64,000 nucleotides of DNA from Caballeronia sordidicola (GCF_002220365.1 NZ_MTHB01000198.1:1-64000), one strand, 5' to 3'; numbered from the stretch's first letter, positions 17,361-26,533 are shown. Program-made: numbers and translations. Notes: a model not told the origin generated them from the sequence alone.

Positions 17361-18581
17361 CTATTTGAGCAAGGCTTTTAGCGGCGTATCCGGATCGGCA
17401 AGACGGGCATGGTCAAGCACTTTTCCTGCAGCCATCAACCGGCGGCACACCGCCACTTCACGACCGCAATTCACCGTCACTACAGCCTCGACTCTGTCGT
17501 CCGCGCCAAGCGCAAGCATGCAGAACGAATCGCCTTCCGGGTCACCTCGTTTAAAGACCGATTGATGCGCCGCAAAAATGCCCAGCGTCTGCAGATTGCA
17601 GTCATATTGATCAGACCAAAGCCACGGCATCTCGGCGTAACGTTCCTCGCCGCCAAGCATGTTCGAGGCTGCCACAGCAGGCTGGTTCTCCGCCACTTGC
17701 CACGACTCCACGCGTACATGCCGTCCCAGCAGCGCGTTGAAGTGACTCGTCACTTCGCCTGCCGCGAAGATCAGCGGATCGGCGGTGCGGCAGTGTTGAT
17801 CCACGACAATTCCGTTATCGACCACCAATCCTGCCGATGCAGCCAGCTCCGAGTTAGGCACGACGCCTATGCCGATCACCACGACGTCCGCAGGCAGGTC
17901 GCCACGATCGGTCTTCACCATCGCGCAGGTAGGCGTCTTGTTGATGGCTAGCGGCGTTGTGTCGAGCTGCATATCCACGCCATGACGCCGATGCAACGCG
18001 AGCATGAACGCGCCAACTTCGGCTGGCGTTGATCGCTGCAACAAGCGGCTTGCGGGCTCGATCACCGTCACTGCACAACCACGCGATACCGCCGACGCCG
18101 CCACCTCCAGCCCGATAAAACCACCGCCCAGCACGGCCACCCGAGCGCCCGGCGCGAGCGCTTCGCGCAGCGCACGCGCATCGGCGATGGTACGAACGTA
18201 GTGCAGCTTCACGCCTTCATCGACCGGGCCGCCAAAGCGCCGCACGCGTGATCCGGTCGCAATCAGCAAACGGTGATAGCCGACCTGCTCGCCGTCGCTG
18301 AGAAACACGCACCGCTGTTCGCGATCGATCGCGCTCGCTCGCACGCCCAGCCGCATTTCGATACGCTGCTGAGCGTACCAGTCAGCATCGCGGATAAAGG
18401 CGCGTTGCTCGCCTTCGATCCCAAGCAACGCATCCTTCGATAACACCGGCCGGTCATAAGGCAGTTCCGCTTCCTCGCCGATCATCAGGATGCGGCTCTC
18501 CGGCGCCTTCAGCCGCAGCGTTTCGGCGGCACGCCGCGCAGCGTGCCCCGCGCCGACAATCACATACGCTTCATTCGACAT
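17361..18581 (-). CDS. andAa: Anthranilate 1,2-dioxygenase, ferredoxin reductase component
   Basis: The 406-residue NADH:ferredoxin reductase has two dinucleotide motifs, VIVGAGHAARRAAETL near the N-terminus (FAD) and VAVLGGGFIGLEVAASA near residue 150 (NADH), and the GIGVVPNSELAASAG and IFAAGEVTSH segments of Rieske-dioxygenase reductases. It passes electrons from NADH to the ferredoxin. Its start overlaps the ferredoxin gene by 11 bases. It is the last gene of the large subunit/small subunit/ferredoxin/reductase operon, the order known for andAcAdAbAa in Burkholderia cepacia. The long upstream extension to 18782 is discarded because it overlaps the ferredoxin gene. Confidence 0.85.
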   Translation of the reverse strand: MSNEAYVIVGAGHAARRAAETLRLKAPESRILMIGEEAELPYDRPVLSKDALLGIEGEQRAFIRDADWYAQQRIEMRLGVRASAIDREQRCVFLSDGEQVGYHRLLIATGSRVRRFGGPVDEGVKLHYVRTIADARALREALAPGARVAVLGGGFIGLEVAASAVSRGCAVTVIEPASRLLQRSTPAEVGAFMLALHRRHGVDMQLDTTPLAINKTPTCAMVKTDRGDLPADVVVIGIGVVPNSELAASAGLVVDNGIVVDQHCRTADPLIFAAGEVTSHFNALLGRHVRVESWQVAENQPAVAASNMLGGEERYAEMPWLWSDQYDCNLQTLGIFAAHQSVFKRGDPEGDSFCMLALGADDRVEAVVTVNCGREVAVCRRLMAAGKVLDHARLADPDTPLKALLK

Positions 18582-18894
18582 GGATCTCGACGCTGCCCTC
18601 GTTGATGCGAACCGGATACGTGCGGACCGCTTCCACAATAGGCGCACATTGCGGCGCACCCGTACGAATATCCACGAGCCCTTGATGCAGGGGACATTCG
18701 ACACAACCGTTCTCCACGAACCCCTCCGAGAGGCGCGCGTGGCCATGCGTACAAAGATCGTGCAGCGCGAAAATTTCTTCACCTATACGGAACACCGCGA
18801 TGGGTTTGTTACCCGCAACAACAGCGACCGGCTCACCTTCCTCGAAGTCATTGAGTGCGCCGACTGGAAACCAGGTTTGAGCCAACTGGTTCAT
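18571..18894 (-). CDS. andAb: Anthranilate 1,2-dioxygenase, Rieske ferredoxin component
   Basis: The 107-residue soluble ferredoxin has the Rieske [2Fe-2S] ligands C48/H50 (CTH) and C67/H70 (CPLH), with 16 residues between the two pairs. It carries single electrons from the reductase to the terminal oxygenase. It lies 11 bases after the small-subunit gene and overlaps the reductase gene by 11 bases, showing tight translational coupling. Having a separate ferredoxin marks the three-component type, unlike the two-component AntABC anthranilate dioxygenase. Confidence 0.88.
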   Translation of the reverse strand: MNQLAQTWFPVGALNDFEEGEPVAVVAGNKPIAVFRIGEEIFALHDLCTHGHARLSEGFVENGCVECPLHQGLVDIRTGAPQCAPIVEAVRTYPVRINEGSVEIHVE

Positions 18895-18905
18895 TCTTAT
18901 CCCCT

Positions 18906-19379
18906 TCAGATCGGTGTGGCGAGCAATGTCTGTACACGGGATGTGTCATAGATCACGCGCTTTGACTGGTAACGCAAACCGGCGTCGGTACGCACCACCT
19001 TGTCGTAGTACTTGCCTGCCTGGTACACATTCGATTCGCCGTTCGTGCGCGTCTGGATCACCACGTAGTTGCTTTCCGTCTCGATCACGCCATCCGTCTC
19101 GGCCACGACGCAGAGCCCCGACGTCATGTGCCGGTAGCTGTGTTCCTCGAAGATATTGGCATTGCGCAGCGACACCACCCGGTCGCGCAGCATCTTCTGG
19201 TTGTTGCAATAGATGATGCCAATTGGAAGACCCATGTCGGCGTTTTCCTTCGGTATGATCTCGTAGAGACAGTCTTCGGTGAACAGCGTCGGCCACGCTT
19301 CGAGACGGTCGTTGTCGAGGTTGTTGATGTACTGGTCCTGCAACATGTGCAGTTCGAACCACAGCGTCATTGCTTCCAT
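18906..19379 (-). CDS. andAd: Anthranilate 1,2-dioxygenase, small (beta) subunit
   Basis: The 157-residue protein belongs to the ring-hydroxylating dioxygenase beta-subunit (SnoaL/NTF2-like) family: LDNDRLEAWPTLFTEDCLYE near the N-terminus and SYRHMTSGLCV in the middle are typical. It has a structural role in the alpha3beta3 oxygenase. It lies 18 bases after the large-subunit gene. The specific anthranilate assignment rests on the operon layout and on the large subunit. Confidence 0.87.
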   Translation of the reverse strand: MEAMTLWFELHMLQDQYINNLDNDRLEAWPTLFTEDCLYEIIPKENADMGLPIGIIYCNNQKMLRDRVVSLRNANIFEEHSYRHMTSGLCVVAETDGVIETESNYVVIQTRTNGESNVYQAGKYYDKVVRTDAGLRYQSKRVIYDTSRVQTLLATPI

Positions 19380-19397
19380 GATCTCTTTCCTCGACGT

Positions 19398-20705
19398 TCA
19401 ATAGCCCATCAGCTTCTGGTAGCCGACCCAGAACTTGCGGATCAGGCTCTCGGTGATGACCGTGTCCTGCTGGTCCGGATTGCCGCGCGACATTTCGATC
19501 ACCGACGTCGCGCCGGCATCGCGGATGGTGCCGCGCTGAACCAGTTCGGTGGCTTCCGTGTCTTCCATCGAGATATAGCCGGCAGGCCCCACCAGATTCG
19601 CCTGCTTGATGCGCAGCTCGCGCATCTCCGGCGTGTCGTCGGTATAACCGAAGAAGTGAAAAATCAGCTCGAAGCTATTGGGCCCTTTAGGCAGCAACTG
19701 CCGTGCGACCAGCGTGTTGTGAATCTGCTGGATCACGAGTTGCGGGAAGATCGGCTGAATATGATTGGTCGTGTCTTCTTCGTATTCGGAAATCAGGCCG
19801 AGGATGGAATCGTCTTCAAGCGCGAAGCCTTCGTCGAAGGAGCGAATGTTTTGCTGCTTGTAGGCGGCGGACGTGTCCTCGCCGGTCTTCGTCACCGTGA
19901 TGATGCTGTGCAGTCCGTGGGTTGCATCGGGTATGGAACGCGCCTTCATGCCGACGCGGAAAATGTTGAACGTCGTATGGAACAGGTGCAGCATGCTCGC
20001 GTGATACGGGTCCTTCACGTTTTCGAAATAGAGCTTCCAGTTCGACTTTGAAAACTGCCGCGTGCAGCCGAGATATTCAATCGGCTTATGAAAGATCCGA
20101 TCGATCCAGGGCCGCATTTGCGCCCCAAGATACTCAGGCAAAGGACCCACCGTTTCGCTGAAAGTCGCGAACACCAGGCCGCGATAGCTCTCCACCCGAA
20201 GCTTTCTCAAGCTGTGATTTTTCGGATCGAAATCGGCGGGCATTCCGGTCATGCCTTTCTGGCCGCGCCGAAACGGCACGCCCAACAAGTTGCCGCTCTT
20301 ATCGAAACTCCACTGGTGGTACACGCACGTGTGCGAGCTCGCGTTGCCACGGGACTTCCTGCACACGGACGCGCCTCGATGCGCGCAGCGGTTCACCCAC
20401 GCCGCCAGCGAGCCGTCGTCGTTGCGGGTGACGACCACGGGTGTATCGCCAACGAAGGTGCTTTTGAAATCGCCCGGATTCGGGATTTCCGCTTCCAGCG
20501 CCACGAAATTCCAGGTCGGTCCGCGATAGATCCGCTCCTGCTCGCGCTCATACACCGCCTGCGAGCTGAATACCTTATAGGGCACACGCGAGCCGTCGTC
20601 ATGGGGAAAAGTTACCGCATCGAAGTCGAGCGGGTTCATCGGGCGAAGGGGGAATTCGGCCCTTTCGTCCGGTGCGTCCAGGGCGTTCATCGCATTAGTT
20701 TCCAC
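19398..20705 (-). CDS. andAc: Anthranilate 1,2-dioxygenase, large (alpha) subunit
   Basis: The 435-residue terminal oxygenase has Rieske ligands C107/H109 (CAHRG) and C127/H130 (CVYHQW), and mononuclear iron ligands H235 and H240 in ENVKDPYHASMLHLFH, with a downstream acidic ligand probably in SMEDTEA. It dihydroxylates anthranilate to catechol with release of CO2 and NH3, linking tryptophan breakdown to the catechol pathway. Translation starts at GTG 20705 with GGAG about 8 bases upstream; an ATG at 20690 is an alternative. The substrate call comes from recalled similarity to Burkholderia AndAc, gene order and the divergent AraC regulator; a related salicylate or other benzoate-type oxygenase cannot be fully excluded. 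Confidence 0.83.
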   Translation of the reverse strand: METNAMNALDAPDERAEFPLRPMNPLDFDAVTFPHDDGSRVPYKVFSSQAVYEREQERIYRGPTWNFVALEAEIPNPGDFKSTFVGDTPVVVTRNDDGSLAAWVNRCAHRGASVCRKSRGNASSHTCVYHQWSFDKSGNLLGVPFRRGQKGMTGMPADFDPKNHSLRKLRVESYRGLVFATFSETVGPLPEYLGAQMRPWIDRIFHKPIEYLGCTRQFSKSNWKLYFENVKDPYHASMLHLFHTTFNIFRVGMKARSIPDATHGLHSIITVTKTGEDTSAAYKQQNIRSFDEGFALEDDSILGLISEYEEDTTNHIQPIFPQLVIQQIHNTLVARQLLPKGPNSFELIFHFFGYTDDTPEMRELRIKQANLVGPAGYISMEDTEATELVQRGTIRDAGATSVIEMSRGNPDQQDTVITESLIRKFWVGYQKLMGY

Positions 20706-20904
20706 GGCGATTTCTCCTTTTGTGGGGGGGTGTGCTGCGATTTTTGGAGCGCCAAAATAGCGGGTCTATCCGATAACGGCTGCGCGCAGGCTTCGCTATC
20801 CACTTCCGGCACGTTTTTGCTGGGCGATGGGTGGCGCGGCCCCGGGCAGAACGGCGAAGTGACCTACCATTCGTCGTGACTGTTTTCACCGACCGGAACC
20901 GTCC
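20706..20904. promoter_or_regulatory. Divergent promoter region between andAc and andR
   Basis: These 199 bases separate the dioxygenase operon from its divergent AraC-type regulator. A good ribosome binding site for andAc (AAAAGGAGAAATC on the minus strand) is present, along with a G-run (TGTGGGGGGGTG). I could not identify clear direct repeats for the activator. Confidence 0.55.
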
Positions 20905-21873
20905 ATGTCCCAAGCCGCCTTTCGTGCTGACGCGTTGCGGGGCTATCGATTATTCGAATCGACTGACCTCGATGAAACCCGCGAACTGATCTCGCGCGTG
21001 ATGCAACCGCACGCGCTCGTGCCCTCGGGCACGGGCCGCGGCCGCTCGCACATGGATTTCGTCAAGCTCGGGGGGCTAGGCCTCGGCACGATCGCTTTCG
21101 GCGATGCCATGCGCGTGGACGTCAAGGCGGTGGACGGGTATTACCTGCTGATGTTTTGCGTGAGCGGCACCGCCGAAGTCCGCACGATGGGACGCTCCAT
21201 GCAGGTGAACCGTGACCAGGGCGTTTTATGTGCGCCGGGACAGGCTTTCGATGCTCTGCTTTCGCCAGGCTGCGAGCAGTTTGTGCTGCGTATCGATCCA
21301 GTGGCGCTGAACGCGCAGGCGGGGTTGGCCGCACAGGACTTTGCCTCATTGGTGCCGGTGGGTAGCTCGCCTCTACGCGGCTGGATGCAGCAATTGCAAC
21401 TGGTCGCGAGTTCGCCCGAATTGCTCGCGAGTGCGCGCAGCAATCCGCGTGTGGCAACGCACCTGGAAGGCTTACTGATCGATCTGTTCGCCACAGGTCA
21501 CGTGGGCAATGAAATAAATACGGGCTTCGCTTCCAGGCGTTCGGCCGTGTCGCCCGGCTTTGTGAAGCGTGCCGAGGCGTTCATTGAAGCAAATTGCAGG
21601 GATCCGCTGGAATTGCTCGATATTGCCAACGCCGTCGGCGTCTCGGCTCGCACGTTGCGCGACGGCTTTCAGCAGTTTCGCGGCGTGAGCCCCATGCAGT
21701 ATGTGCGGCAATTGCGGCTGGAACGCGCGCGCGACGCGTTGCGCGCAGCACCTTTGGATGTAAGGGTCGCTGAGATTGCCCTCGATTGCGGTTTCGCGCA
21801 TCTCGGGCGCTTCGCGATGGTCTATAAGGCGATGTTCGGGGAGTCGCCATCGGAAACACTGCGGGGACGCTAA
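20905..21873 (+). CDS. andR: AraC/XylS-family regulator of the anthranilate operon
   Basis: The 322-residue protein has an N-terminal ligand-sensing cupin-like domain and a C-terminal double helix-turn-helix: LELLDIANAVGVSARTLRDGF, then VRVAEIALDCGFAHLGRFAMVYKAMFGESP (about residues 225-318). AraC/XylS proteins of this type activate adjacent aromatic catabolic operons when they bind the substrate. It is transcribed divergently from the dioxygenase operon, as andR is in B. cepacia. Anthranilate as the inducer is inferred. Confidence 0.82.
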   Translation: MSQAAFRADALRGYRLFESTDLDETRELISRVMQPHALVPSGTGRGRSHMDFVKLGGLGLGTIAFGDAMRVDVKAVDGYYLLMFCVSGTAEVRTMGRSMQVNRDQGVLCAPGQAFDALLSPGCEQFVLRIDPVALNAQAGLAAQDFASLVPVGSSPLRGWMQQLQLVASSPELLASARSNPRVATHLEGLLIDLFATGHVGNEINTGFASRRSAVSPGFVKRAEAFIEANCRDPLELLDIANAVGVSARTLRDGFQQFRGVSPMQYVRQLRLERARDALRAAPLDVRVAEIALDCGFAHLGRFAMVYKAMFGESPSETLRGR

Positions 21874-21945
21874 GCGTGCCCGCAGTGTGCGTTCATACAC
21901 CCCGTCCACGGCTCTGCGCGAGTTGCGCCAAGGGTCTAGCCGAGC

Positions 21946-22722
21946 TTAGCCTTGGCGAAGCGCTGGAGAGCCCCATGGCGCGCCGATCGTGCCGCCGTCG
22001 ACCACAATCTCGGCCGCCGTGATCCCGGACGCACCATTCGACGCAAGGAACGCGACCGCCTCCGCGACTTCTTCAACTGTGGCGAAGCGTCCCATCGGGA
22101 TAGCCGGCGACAACGCTTCTTCCGTGCCGTCGAGCGACGCGCCCGCCCTTGCGCCGCGTGTCCAGATCGGCGTGCGGGTGCCACCGGGGATCACCGTGTT
22201 CACGCGAATGCCGCGTTGCACGAGCTCGCCGGCGAACACCTTCGCCATGCCGGTAATGCCCGCCTTCGACGCCGCATAAGCCGCCGTTCCCGCCCGGCCA
22301 AGCTCACGCATGACCGAACCATTGAGCACGATCGATCCTCCCGCCGACATCAGCGGCAACGCGGACTGAACCGTCAGAAAGACTGCAGTCAGGTTGGTGC
22401 GCAGGATTGCTTCGAATGCCGCAGCAGTCGTGCTCCCCAATGGCGTTGGTCCTGAAACTCCCGCGTTCGCAAACACGATATCAAGCGAACCGTAAGCATC
22501 GCCGACTTGCTTGATCACCAAGTCGATTGCAGCCGGATCATCGAGATCCGCCTGAATGGCGAGCGCGTTCGCACCAAGCTCAGATGCCGCCTCATCCAGC
22601 TTCGCGCGGTCGCGCCCCGTGATCGCCACCCGCGCACCTTCCGCAATCAACAACTTCGCTACCGCAAAACCTATCCCGCTGTTTCCGCCCGTGATCAGGG
22701 CAGTTTTATCAGTGAAACGCAT
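21946..22722 (-). CDS. Short-chain dehydrogenase/reductase (SDR)
   Basis: The 258-residue classical SDR has TGGNSGIGFAVA (cofactor loop, residues about 11-17), FANAGVSG, a catalytic Ser in LNGSVM, YAASKAG (YxxxK) and PGGTRTPIW. It is an NAD(P)-dependent oxidoreductase of unknown substrate. It is divergent from a TetR gene 143 bases away, which most likely represses it; such SDR/TetR pairs often respond to reactive carbonyls or quinones. Confidence 0.88.
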   Translation of the reverse strand: MRFTDKTALITGGNSGIGFAVAKLLIAEGARVAITGRDRAKLDEAASELGANALAIQADLDDPAAIDLVIKQVGDAYGSLDIVFANAGVSGPTPLGSTTAAAFEAILRTNLTAVFLTVQSALPLMSAGGSIVLNGSVMRELGRAGTAAYAASKAGITGMAKVFAGELVQRGIRVNTVIPGGTRTPIWTRGARAGASLDGTEEALSPAIPMGRFATVEEVAEAVAFLASNGASGITAAEIVVDGGTIGAPWGSPALRQG

Positions 22723-22865
22723 GAGTCCTTCTCCTCTGTTGGCCGCCGCCCGGTTACGGCTGAAGAATGCATCGGCTGTATCGACGCGCCATCAATCTGA
22801 ATGTTGAACATAATCCACAAATTCAGTATTATCGTCATCATGCAGATTGTCAAGCGAGGATTGAG

Positions 22866-23486
22866 ATGGGTTACTCACAGGCGCAGAAAGCGGAGAGCAG
22901 GCAACGCGTGCTGGATACAGCTGCGAGGCAGATCCGCGAGCACGGTCTGGAAGCGTTGGGGGTCGCCGATTGCATGCGCAGTGCGGGGCTGACGCACGGC
23001 GCGTTCTACGGACATTTTTCGTCGCGCGATGCGTTGATCATCGCCGCGCTGGAACAGGCAATGACGCGGGGCCAGAAACGCGTGATATCGCGCGCGGCCG
23101 ATGCGGCGGAACATTCAAAGACACCGTTCGAGGCGATCGTCGATGCGTACCTGCACCCCGCTCACGCGGACAATCCCGGCACCGGATGCGCACTGTGTGC
23201 ACTGGCGGGCGATGCGGTGCATGCAACAGCGGACGTGAAAGCGCTCTACACCACGCACTTGCGGCGGCTTGCAGATCAGTTGACGCAAGCAGCGGGAGGT
23301 GGAAACGAAAGCGGGAGCGAAAGCGGAGACGAAAGCGGGAGCGAAGCGCTGGGACTAGGCGTGGCGGCCACGATTGTGGGCGCGATCACGCTGGCGCGCG
23401 CAGTGGACGATCACGAACTGGCGCTGTCGATTCTCACCGCCGCGCATGCGCTCGTCATGAAGCAGGACGGCACTGCCCAGCAATGA
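22866..23486 (+). CDS. TetR/AcrR-family repressor
   Basis: The 206-residue regulator has an N-terminal TetR helix-turn-helix (LDTAARQIREHGLEALGVAD, then GLTHGAFYGHFSSRDALI, residues about 17-57) and a C-terminal ligand domain that includes a GCALCALAGD segment. The ATG at 22866 gives the usual N-terminus; the frame extends upstream without support. Within the ligand domain an unusual hydrophilic insert, GNESGSESGDESGSE, is encoded by a 12-base tandem repeat. It probably controls the divergent SDR gene and itself. Confidence 0.88.
   Translation: MGYSQAQKAESRQRVLDTAARQIREHGLEALGVADCMRSAGLTHGAFYGHFSSRDALIIAALEQAMTRGQKRVISRAADAAEHSKTPFEAIVDAYLHPAHADNPGTGCALCALAGDAVHATADVKALYTTHLRRLADQLTQAAGGGNESGSESGDESGSEALGLGVAATIVGAITLARAVDDHELALSILTAAHALVMKQDGTAQQ
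23307..23346 (+). repeat. 12-base tandem repeat inside the TetR gene
   Basis: Three units of GAAAGCGGGAGC (the middle one GAAAGCGGAGAC) followed by a partial GAAGCG. Because the unit is a multiple of three, copy-number changes alter only the length of a Glu/Ser/Gly insert. Confidence 0.85.
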
Positions 23487-23521
23487 ACCCGGGGTAAACG
23501 GCGGCGGGTGTTAATGCAGGT

Positions 23522-23743
23522 TCAGTGGTTCCCGGCAAACTCACGGGTGCAGAATCGATGCAGTTGCTGCAATAGCTCCGAGCCTTGTGAAGTCAGGCGC
23601 GGCGTAGCCCGACCATTCGTGCTCGCGTCAATGCTGACGAGGTGTTCGTGCTCGAGACTCGCCACGTCGGAACATTGAGGTTCCACCTGCGATGGCGAGT
23701 GTTGGATCAGGAGCAGAGTCGACAACTCGTGAGGGCTGAGCAT
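23522..23743 (-). CDS. Small conserved-looking protein, possible winged-helix fragment
   Basis: The 73-residue protein (MLSPHELSTLLLIQHSPSQV..., ending in LTSQGSELLQQL and CTREF) is preceded by an excellent ribosome binding site, AAGGAG seven bases before the ATG. The C-terminal LTSQGSELL resembles the wing-to-helix end of MarR-type domains, but the recognition helix is not clear. I recall similar short proteins in Burkholderia; no function is known to me. It is monocistronic and convergent with the TetR gene. Confidence 0.6.
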   Translation of the reverse strand: MLSPHELSTLLLIQHSPSQVEPQCSDVASLEHEHLVSIDASTNGRATPRLTSQGSELLQQLHRFCTREFAGNH

Positions 23744-24009
23744 GGGAATCTCCTTGCATGAGTGAATCGCGACGGTTTGCGTTCATGCATCCTAGAGAGT
23801 CAAATCGACATTCGCGCTACAGCCATTTTTCACGGCATTACACGGTTACATTCTCGCAACGAGCGAGCGCCCGTGTGGGGCGTGACGGTTGCCGGCAGAA
23901 ACTTCCCGTTGCAATTGCCCGGTCAACCAAACGGGGCTCAAGTCTTTCAGCGGGTAAGGAACGCATGCTGGCCGTAACATACGGTGACTTGGCCTGAGCC
24001 GCGCCAACG

Positions 24010-25347
24010 TCAATTCACGCCTTGCCGCCCCAGCGCCCCCACCGGTTCCACCGGGTTTGACTCGTTCGAATCACGTCCATTCTGAAAACGCGCCAGGCCG
24101 CGAATGCCGATCAGCGAGACCGCCGACAGTACCGTAAAAAAGAGCGCAAGCGGCACCCATTGACCCTGAAATCGCTGCGCGATCATAGTCCCGATGATCG
24201 GTGTCGTGCCGCCGGCAATCGTCGCACAAAGCTGATAGGCGATGGAGATGCCGGAATAGCGCAGATGCCGGGGAAACGCATAGGTCATGAAACCTGCGAT
24301 AACCGCATAGACCGCCGACAACACGACTACCGAGAACGCGATACCCGCAATGATCGCCACCGGGTTGCCTGTATTGACCAGCATGAACATGGGGTACGGC
24401 GTCAGCATCGAAAGCAACGCGGCGGCGGTGAGGAAGCGGGCATTGCCAAACCGTTCGGCGAGCATGGCCGAAATTGGCTGCGAGAGAAGCTGAATGACTG
24501 TGACGGCAAACAGGCAGTCGAGGATCAGCGACTTCGACATATGCAAATAGACCGTCACGTACGAAATCATGAAGGTGTTGGTGAAGAAGAATCCGGCAGA
24601 GCCTATGGTCGTTGCCGCCGCCGCGAAAAGGATCGGCACCCAATGTGACTTCAGCACTTCCTTCACGGGCGACTGCACCATTTCGTCCGACTCCTTCATC
24701 GCTTCGAACTCAGGGGATTCATTGACACCCGAGCGAATCACCAGACCGGCCGCAAGCAACACGAAGCTTGCGAGAAAAGGCAAGCGCCAGCCCCAGGCGA
24801 TGAAGTCGTCATGACTGAGCGACGTCACCAGACGGAAGGAAATGAGCGAAAGGATCAGGCCCGCAGGGCTTCCCATTTGCGGGAACGACGCGAAGAAGGT
24901 CTTGCGTCCTTCCGGCGCATGTTCGCTCGACATCAGCACAGCACCGCCCCATTCGCCGCCCACCGCAATGCCCTGCACTATGCGGAGCACGATCAGCATC
25001 ATCGGCGCCCAGATACCGGCTGTAGCGTAAGACGGCAACAAGCCGATGCCGGTTGTCGCCACGCCCATCAGGAACATGGTCAGCAGCAGCATTTTCTTGC
25101 GTCCGAGCTTGTCTCCCAAGTGCCCGAATACAGCACCGCTCAGAGGCCGTGCAATGAAGCCGACCGCGAACGTGCCAAATGACGCGAGCGTGCTGATGAA
25201 GTGATTGCTGCTCGGAAAGAAGACGTCGCCCAGCACGAGCGCGGCGGCCGTAGCGTAGGTGTAGAAGTCGTAGAACTCGACAGTCGTGCCGATAAAAGCC
25301 GCAAACGCTGCGCGCACGGGTTGCTTGCCGGAGACCGCTGCCTTCAT
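24010..25347 (-). CDS. MFS metabolite:H+ symporter (MHS family)
   Basis: The 445-residue protein has about 12 membrane helices and typical MHS motifs: GTTVEFYDFYTYATAAALV at the start, FGHLGDKLGRKKMLL in loop 2-3, and RIVQGIAVGGEWGGAVL in helix 4. MHS members import small organic acids such as shikimate, citrate, alpha-ketoglutarate or proline/betaine by proton symport. It is divergent from the aldolase/reductase genes 300 bases away, so it may import the acid they metabolise. Confidence 0.87.
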   Translation of the reverse strand: MKAAVSGKQPVRAAFAAFIGTTVEFYDFYTYATAAALVLGDVFFPSSNHFISTLASFGTFAVGFIARPLSGAVFGHLGDKLGRKKMLLLTMFLMGVATTGIGLLPSYATAGIWAPMMLIVLRIVQGIAVGGEWGGAVLMSSEHAPEGRKTFFASFPQMGSPAGLILSLISFRLVTSLSHDDFIAWGWRLPFLASFVLLAAGLVIRSGVNESPEFEAMKESDEMVQSPVKEVLKSHWVPILFAAAATTIGSAGFFFTNTFMISYVTVYLHMSKSLILDCLFAVTVIQLLSQPISAMLAERFGNARFLTAAALLSMLTPYPMFMLVNTGNPVAIIAGIAFSVVVLSAVYAVIAGFMTYAFPRHLRYSGISIAYQLCATIAGGTTPIIGTMIAQRFQGQWVPLALFFTVLSAVSLIGIRGLARFQNGRDSNESNPVEPVGALGRQGVN

Positions 25348-25647
25348 GATTTTCGTGTTCCTTGAAAGTGGCGCGCGTTGCTCACAACGCGATGTACAAG
25401 AGGGGATACCGACTTATCAAGCGTCAAAAATCGTTCGTACAATCGCGTTTGTGCATTGTCAGTATCAACGTGGCTAATACTTCCGTGCTCGCGTTGCGGC
25501 ATGGGCGATGCCGCATTTAAATGGCAAGAGTCGGGTCAAGCATTAGCAGGATTGATGATGAGGATAAGGACAGGGAATTTGACGAATGCTTTCTGTTCAA
25601 CGAACACTACGTCCCGTCACCGCGCACGAACTTGAGAGATCCCCAGC
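25348..25647. other. Divergent intergenic region
   Basis: These 300 bases lie between the MHS transporter and the class II aldolase gene and must contain both promoters. I see no gene and no clear operator in it. Confidence 0.5.
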
Positions 25648-26457
25648 ATGCAAGCAACGCAAAATCCGCCTTCTGATACGGACAAGGCCACATTCGACGC
25701 CGACATGTTCGACGCCGACGAATGGCAAGTCCGTTCGGACTTGGCGGCGCTGTACCGGCTCACGGCCCATTTCCGCATGACGGACATGATCGATACGCAC
25801 ATTACCGCGCGCTTGCCCGGCGCGACGCCGGCCTTCCTGATCAACCGATACGGGGTTTTGTTCCATGAGATGCGGGCGTCTGATCTGGTCAAGATTGATC
25901 ACCTGGGCAATGTCATCGATAAACGCGCTGCCACCGAACCCGCGCGCTTTCGCGTGAATGCCGCCGGATTCACGATACATTCCGCAATTCACATGGCGCG
26001 CGAGGATCTCGGTTTTGTCGTTCACACGCATACGGCCGCTGGAACGGCGGTGTCCGCGCAAGAGCACGGGCTGTTGCCGATCAGTCAGCATGCGCTCAAG
26101 TTCTACGGCAAGCTCGGGTATCACGACTACGAGGGCATTGCGTTGAATCTTGACGAACGTGAACGGCTGGTGCGCGACCTCGGCCTTAACAAGGCAATGA
26201 TCCTGCGCAATCACGGCCTGCTCGCAGCAGGTGCGACCGTTGCCGAAGCGTTCCATGAGATCTATTTCCTCGAACGCGCCTGCCAGGCGCAGATTCAGGC
26301 GTTGGCTGGCGGGACCGCGCTGCGCATTCCGTCCGTAGAAGTTTGCGAATTGACCGCAAGCCAGTTCAACCGCGAGGAATCGGCGGAAATCATGGACATA
26401 GCTTGGAACGCGGCATTGCGGCTGATTGCCGATCCTGCATCGGATTACCGGTGCTGA
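25648..26457 (+). CDS. Class II aldolase/adducin family protein
   Basis: The 269-residue protein has the zinc-site histidines in VVHTHTAAGTAVSA and the later NHGLLAAGATVAEAFHEIYF motif of the family. Members are metal-dependent aldolases or decarboxylases; longer adducin-like relatives such as this often have unknown substrates. It precedes a GhrA-type hydroxyacid dehydrogenase by 76 bases and probably shares its operon. The nearby transporter, LysR regulator and HpcH/HpaI-type lyase suggest a pathway for a C3-C5 hydroxy- or oxo-acid. Confidence 0.85.
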   Translation: MQATQNPPSDTDKATFDADMFDADEWQVRSDLAALYRLTAHFRMTDMIDTHITARLPGATPAFLINRYGVLFHEMRASDLVKIDHLGNVIDKRAATEPARFRVNAAGFTIHSAIHMAREDLGFVVHTHTAAGTAVSAQEHGLLPISQHALKFYGKLGYHDYEGIALNLDERERLVRDLGLNKAMILRNHGLLAAGATVAEAFHEIYFLERACQAQIQALAGGTALRIPSVEVCELTASQFNREESAEIMDIAWNAALRLIADPASDYRC

Positions 26458-26533
26458 ATGTTGCCATCTTGTTGCCACTACTTAGCCTTAGGCATGGCCG
26501 CCGCCTATGCGCGGCCTGCCATCGACGCAAGCA

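Noticed and set aside
22801-22811. ATGTTGAACAT palindrome in the SDR/TetR divergent region
   Set aside because: Only five-base arms; too short to claim as the TetR operator without comparison to relatives.
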